NCBI GenBank assembly: GCA_947044405.1
Contig: CAMRHE010000197.1
Span: 1,550,001-1,614,000 of the forward strand
Direction: 5' to 3'
Source: Leptodactylus fallax
Taxonomy: Eukaryota > Chordata > Amphibia > Anura > Leptodactylidae
DNA: 64,000 nt
The translations under genes were made by a program, and so were the position numbers. The notes beneath the pieces were generated by a model, which saw nothing but the letters and a program-made list of their open reading frames with translations, was not told where the DNA came from and did no database searches. Below are positions 59,195 through 64,000 of the stretch, one piece after another (position 1 is the stretch's first letter; each line of letters starts with the position of its first letter).

Positions 59195-59790
59195 CCTTAA
59201 AGGGAGTCTATCATTCGCAAAAACACTTTTAAGCTAATGGCACGGTAGAATGGCTTTTAAAAAGGCCATTCTTCTCCTACCTTTCCTTGTTTTCTTCTCC
59301 CAGCCGATTCCAAGAAAATTTGTTTCTTCATGTATGTAAATGAGCACCACGGAGCACCCGGGGCATACCTTCTCTTCTGCGAGCACCCATCGCGTCATCT
59401 CTTCTCTCTGCCCCTTCGGCCGTTGCGGTGACTCCCCTCTTAGCCTTCTTTCTTCTTACTTCTCTCTCTCAGCGAATTTTCACGACTGCGCATGTGCAAT
59501 CAGCTCTGCCACGCTCTTGTGACAGACCACCGGAAAATGGTGGCCGATTGCGCATGCGCAGTCGCATGACGTAGGTGCAAAACGGCCATGAAAAACAACC
59601 ATCTTGCACCTGAGGGGCACCCGTTTCACGGATCTCCCATACATTACAGTGTATAGAGGGATCCAATAAAATGGCCAAAAATAGGACATGACAGTCAAAA
59701 TAACAGTCATGTAAATAGCCCCAGTTCACTTGAAAATTAATGGAGTATAAAAAACGGATGTTACACGGCCATTAATCTCTGTTGTGTGAA
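59195..59790. repeat. Probable foldback repeat with GGGAGTCTATCATTCG start
   Basis: AAAGGGAGTCTATCATTCGC starts a segment with GAGCACCACGGAGCACCCGG and, at 59480-59570, the pair TGCGCATGTGCAATC and GATTGCGCATGCGCA. End not resolved. Confidence 0.4.
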
Positions 59791-61930
59791 TGTAGCTTGA
59801 CAGAGAAATCCCTGGCTGCCAATAGATATATACTATGAAGGGCTGCTCAGTGTACTTGGTTAATGCAGCTGAAGCAGCCCAAATGAAAGTAGTAATCTGC
59901 ACATTGAGGCAAAAAGTGGCAATGTGAATGGTAATTGTATGGTTAGAACAGCTAAATATCCCTCATTATTCTGTCCTCACACTGCCTGACATTCCACCTA
60001 AAGTACGTTTTGCTGACTAGCTCGGCTTCTTCTGATGATCTTTATGTTAATAAACTGTTTTCAAACAACCTGCATTCTTCTCATAGCCCCTCATGTCAAT
60101 GGCGGTAACCCACTTCTGCTCCTCTCTATTATTGCTTTTGATAATTCATAAAGTGATTCCTGATTTCTATCATGAAAACACATTGTATGCAGTTCTGTAA
60201 CTTTAAAGAGTAGATTCACATTTTTTTTTACCAAGGGAAAAACTGGTTTCCAACCACTATTTGGCAGTTGGGAACAGAAGTGAATATATTTTATTATAAG
60301 AGTCAGTCTCACTGTTCAAAGTAGAACTAAAGTTCTCTTTAGTATAGCTGCTGCTTTTGACAGTTTGTACATTGCTTTTTGTCTCATATGGCACTGATGG
60401 AGACCTGTCGCTATCTGTTTCTACTTTTGCTTTCATTGTTTCGATAATAACAGTATACTGGGGAATTAATCTGTTTGCAGTTTCCTAATTTACAATACAT
60501 GAGTAGACTGGTATTTGGCTAGCTAAGCAAATATTGTCTATTAGATATGGTATTATTCTCTAAACAACCAGCAGTACCAATGCAGAAAATTGCAGCGGGG
60601 TCTTCTCCTTTGCATAATATACTGTATCTATTGGTCTATAGTAAATGAAACCTGATGTGATAAACCTGATAGCTTACATATGCTGAATTACATTAAGTGA
60701 GTTTGCTGATCTGCTACATTAGAAGAGAACTGTCTGTACTATGCTGTGCAAAGGCGTGCATGAAGGTATTTTCTCTGGTCAGTGTTAGCATTCTTTCTTT
60801 GCACAGTACTTTGACATTAGACATCCCCTAGTGATTTCTGTCACAGTATAAAGAGAATCATCAATATCACAGTAAAAGTTGACTTTTCAAAGCTAATAGT
60901 GTCTCATTTGGGGGCTGAAATTTAATACATTTTCTTTGATACTGGGTGAGTTTTTAAACATCAAACAATGAATTGGCCAGGGTGCAGTAAAATATTTAGA
61001 TCTATTGACTGTGCCTCAGAAGGGCAGAATGTGAAACACTAGTGGTTTGATGTTGATAAATTCTCCCCACCTAAATCCAGAAAGTTTAATAGTATATGTA
61101 AGCTAGGTGCACCAAGCACAAAGCTCTGCATATGCTAATTTCACAGGTCCTTTTTACAGCACATTTACTCATTTGGAAAGATTACATTATTTGGTCAGAG
61201 CGGTTTAAACACAGTTTTTGGCTTATTAACCAGTGCTAAGGAGTCTGGCGAGAAACGCAGGAATGTGCCTTTGTTCTTGCACAGTGTAGTCTCTTTGACA
61301 AAATATGTTCAGAACCCACAACATCATCAAAATTGCAGTGAATTTGTCTCTGGCAGCCACATCTATTGACAGAAATTCTTTAGGTCAGTGAGGGAATATA
61401 ACGCTCTAATTACCATACGCTAGTGGAATAAAGTGTACCTAGCACAAGACGTATGCAGGGGGTGAGAGGTCTTATAAGGAAACTATACATTCCTCTTGTA
61501 AAATGGGGTCTAATATAGTGCTTATTGTGTTTGTGTGGTGAACATTTGTTGAATCAGCTTCAAATAACTGGAACCCAACCAATTTTCTTCTGAGCACGTA
61601 TAAAAACATGTGTTGTCTGCAGTTTCAACTAATACCTTGTTTTCTGTCACCTAGCAAAGAAAATATTATAGGCCATACATAGTACTAGTTTGAGAGAAAA
61701 AAGAATCTGGTGTGTGAAATGTGTATATGTGTAAATGAAACCTGTTTACATTCTCCAAGTAGATTTTATAACATATAATAAACAAGATTGTAGTTTTATT
61801 GCAATTATTTAGATTGATTTATTCATTTCTCAGGTGAACAAGTAACATACACACACAAATACCCTTGGTTGTGCTACATCCCTAAAACACAAACAAATTG
61901 CTAAATCAGGAAAGTATATCATTTGGCACT
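59791..61930. other. Mostly non-repetitive intronic DNA
   Basis: About 2.1 kb without transposon ends or long frames. Several segments (for example 60320-60900 and 61150-61450) have balanced composition and could be conserved non-coding DNA. No splice-flanked open segment was identified. Confidence 0.3.
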
Positions 61931-62207
61931 GCTGTGCTCTTCGGATTAGGATAAAGACACATGTTCAGGCCACACGTAGCTGGTCCACTGCAGGTATCAT
62001 CCCACAGTAGATTCGCCTGCAGAAAAAAAGCAGCCAAAATTAGCTGGTTTTCACTGCGGCTGTGCTCATTTTCAACCTTTGCATTGCAAAGGCTGAAACC
62101 ATGCCGAAAATGCATCAGGGAATTGTCCTGCTTCAGACTCAAACCCTACAGCACAAGACACTTTGTGCTGCAGTTTTTTTCAGCAGTGTGTGAGCCCCAA
62201 GTCAGTG
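61931..62207. repeat. Possible old palindromic repeat with CACACGTAGC
   Basis: CACGTAGCTGGTCC and CTTTGCATTGCAAAGGCTGA suggest a degenerate relative of the CACGTGG palindromes, immediately left of the copy at 62211. Its frame (61961-62401) is not a gene. Confidence 0.3.
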
Positions 62208-62210
62208 TTA

Positions 62211-62538
62211 GGCTAAGACCCCTCGTAGCGTCCTGCAGCAAAAAAGCGCTGCGGGAAAAACCGCGGCGGCAACATATTGCGGTTCTTCCAGCAGTGCTTT
62301 GCACAGAAAGTTCACAGAGGTTTCCTCTGTGGACATTCTGCCTCAATCATACCTATAGGGAAACTGCCGGCGTTTGCGTAAGTATAATTGACATGCTGTG
62401 ATTTCCAAAACCGCAACAGTTTTGGAAATCACAGTGTCTCCTCTGCGTGTATTTTACAGCAAAGTGGGGATGGGATTCGCTAGACTGTAAAACGCAGTGG
62501 TTTTTTCCACGGCATTTACGCCATGTGGGGCTCCGGCC
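62211..62538. mobile_element. CACGTGG palindrome with 3-bp duplication, copy 3
   Basis: Left end GGCTAAGACCCCTCGTAGCG, right end CGCCATGTGGGGCTCCGGCC (20 bp from 62519). TTA at 62208-62210 and 62539-62541. Inner arms AAAAAAGCGCTGCGGGAAAA and AAATCACAGTG match the other copies. 328 bp, non-coding. Confidence 0.78.
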
Positions 62539-62683
62539 TTAAGGAAGTCAAGTGTTAAGGAAACTTTATAGTGTACTTTAGACTAGGCTGGCATGTTTAC
62601 ATGAGTTACAGTATAACATTAAATGGCCATTTTGTACTCTGCATATATCAACAATTCATGATCTCTGCAGGTTTTATATTTAA

Positions 62684-63510
62684 AGGAGTTATCCATTTTT
62701 TAAAATAGATGGCCTATCCTTAGTATAGGTTATCAATATTTGATCTGTGAGGGTCCAACACCCAGGATCAGCTGCTCTGGGACTGTGTTGCTCCCGCTAG
62801 TGTTTACATGCCGAGAGCCATGCAGTTCACTTGCCATACAAAGTGTAGGGTTGGCCTTAGGTACTGCCGTGCTGTCCCATTGAAGTCTCTAGGACAGCGC
62901 TGCATTACCTAAAGCCACCACTTACACATCATACAGCAAGTGAGCAGTGCAGCTCCTGGCATGTAAACATTAAGGGAATTGTGCTGTCTCAGAGCAGCTG
63001 ATATGCAGAGGTTCTAGCTGTCAGATCCCTACAGATCTAATATTAATGACCGACCCTAAGGATTGACCATCTATTAGAGTTGAGCAAAGTTTTCAAAAAT
63101 TCGATTTGGCAACTTTGCCGAATTTTCCGATACCATTCTCTTCAATCCAAATTAATTCACGGTGAATAAGCAGCTATTGCCTGTCTGCAGAGAGCCGGTG
63201 TGTGCGGGTGGGCAGCTCTTGGATGCCGAGGTCATGTCTCTCTCTATCTCTCTCTCCAGCACGGACAAGTTTTATTCATGTGGAAGGATCTGCTAACAAG
63301 TAAAGACACAGCTACCCAATCACATCACTAGAGAATATCTTGTGACCATCTGATGTCACAAAGGTCCTTACTAAATATTCGTTACAGTGAAGCATCAGGA
63401 AATCCAGATTTCATGCGAATCGAAGATTTCCTGAAATTCGGATCGAATTCCACTTCTGCAGCTTCGATTCGCTCATCTCTACCATCTATATAGGAGAGTG
63501 GATAACCCCT
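62684..63510. mobile_element. TTAA foldback interrupted by an hAT-type element
   Basis: TTAA at 62680-62683, start AGGAGTTATCCATTTTT. The right end GTGGATAACCCCT is its inverse, followed by ATAA (a likely decayed TTAA). Inner arms include GATGGCCTATCCTTAGTAT with ACCCTAAGGATTGACCATC, and AGTGAGCAGTGCAGCTCC with its partner. Split at 63075-63481. Confidence 0.65.
63075..63481. mobile_element. hAT-type miniature element with exact 8-bp duplication
   Basis: Starts TAGAGTTGAGCAAAG and ends in the inverse of TAGAGATGAGCGAA. CCATCTAT at 63067-63074 and 63482-63489. The interior holds AAATTCGATTTGGC and GAAATTCGGATCGAATTCC arms. 407 bp, non-coding. Its removal re-forms the outer foldback's CCATCTAT arm. 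Confidence 0.82.
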
Positions 63511-63586
63511 ATAATTGTCAGTTTTAATTGGCTCTCATGTAGAGAGAAACAGCAGCTGCATGAACAACATAATATAGCTATAAGTA

Positions 63587-64000
63587 GTGATGAGCAAAAC
63601 CGAACCGTACAGCTTGGGTCCGTGCCGAACATCATGGGTTTGGGTACCCCGACTTCAGCACTGAAGTTCAGGTTCGGCTCATCCCTAAAGCTGGTTGATT
63701 GACTGCTGAGCAGCCAATCAACCAGCTTTAAGCCCACAGACATCACAGACATGCCCAGTATGGGCCTGGCTGTGATTGGCCAGGTGGGACATGTGACCCC
63801 TCGGTATAAGAGGCAGGGTTACAGGTCCCGTCGCCATTCCAGCTAGTTAGGCTAAGTAGGGAGAAGCTGCAGCTGGAGATAGGGACAGTCAGAGCCTTAG
63901 CTAAATTTAATAATTATCCTTTTCAGGGCAGTGCAGCTAGGTAGGGAGAGGAGCCTGATACTATGAAGGACAGTTAGCCTAGAAATAATAACGGCAGTGA
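63587..64000. repeat. hAT-like repeat start, cut by the window edge
   Basis: TAGTGATGAGCAAAACCGAA resembles the hAT-type terminus at 63075. Inside, GGTTGATTGACTGCTGAG faces CAGCCAATCAACCAGC, and a TATA-like GGTATAAGAGGC (63803-63814) is followed by a GC-rich stretch. The other end is beyond 64000, so class and length are unknown. Confidence 0.4.

Noticed and set aside
61961..62401. 146-residue open frame on the + strand
   Set aside because: Runs through a CACGTGG palindrome and its neighbour; no domain, and the start of the palindrome lies in mid-frame.

Overview
This is eukaryotic, intron-rich vertebrate DNA, most likely from a neobatrachian frog. The evidence is the density of Tc1-type transposons, CR1- and L2-type LINEs, and frog-typical foldback elements (TTAA-flanked repeats ending in AGGGGTTGTCCAGG, hAT-type repeats starting TAGAGATGAGCGAA, and CACGTGG palindromes). 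The species call is inference. There is no operon, CRISPR array or bacterial gene. I found no previously undescribed protein system. The most informative content is a legible record of nested transposon insertions.

Host gene: one convincing exon, at 28399-28551 on the + strand. It is 153 bp, flanked by AG/GT, in an open frame, and encodes a coiled-coil segment that I recognise from memory as CCDC171. No other exon was recognised, so the window appears to be mostly two very long introns of this gene. The non-repetitive stretches (about 11.2-11.9 kb, 14.4-15.1 kb, 60-62 kb) could hold conserved non-coding elements, but this is untested.

Layout: 1-2482, decayed endogenous retrovirus (pol pieces, almost no env, 3' LTR). 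3887-4440, CR1-like 3' end. 5894-7515, Tc1-A copy 1. 8981-13989, palindromic elements and a LINE fragment. 15563-17044, Tc1-A copy 2. 18835-19478, hAT-type foldback. 19586-21162, Tc1-B copy 1. 21.3-27.4 kb, stacked TTAA and hAT-type repeats. 28.4 kb, the host exon. 30367-33549, Tc1-A copy 3 carrying a SINE-like insert and an L2-type LINE. 36044-37667, Tc1-A copy 4, one stop codon from full length. 37.7-38.8 kb, long tandem repeats. 39904-41661, a TIR element, a SINE piece and Tc1-B copy 2. 43053-45956, Tc1-C, Tc1-D and a miniature Tc1-B (copy 5). 46085-50196, one CR1 LINE split by three insertions. 50201-53190, a TTAA-type repeat holding Tc1-B copy 4. 53210-55480, Tc1-E split by two insertions. 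55.5-64 kb, TTAA, hAT and palindromic elements.

Local names: Tc1-A ends in CAGTGCCTTGCGAAAG, Tc1-B in CAGTGGGGAAAAAAG, Tc1-C in CAGTACAGACCAAAAG, Tc1-D starts CAGTCATGGACG, Tc1-E starts CACACGTGGAC. All encode DD34E-type transposases and all are broken. The four A copies keep the catalytic triad. Every B copy has lost a catalytic residue, is truncated or has a frameshift, and C has lost its glutamate. In several places, removing an insert plus one target duplication restores the reading frame of the older element, which fixes the order of insertion.
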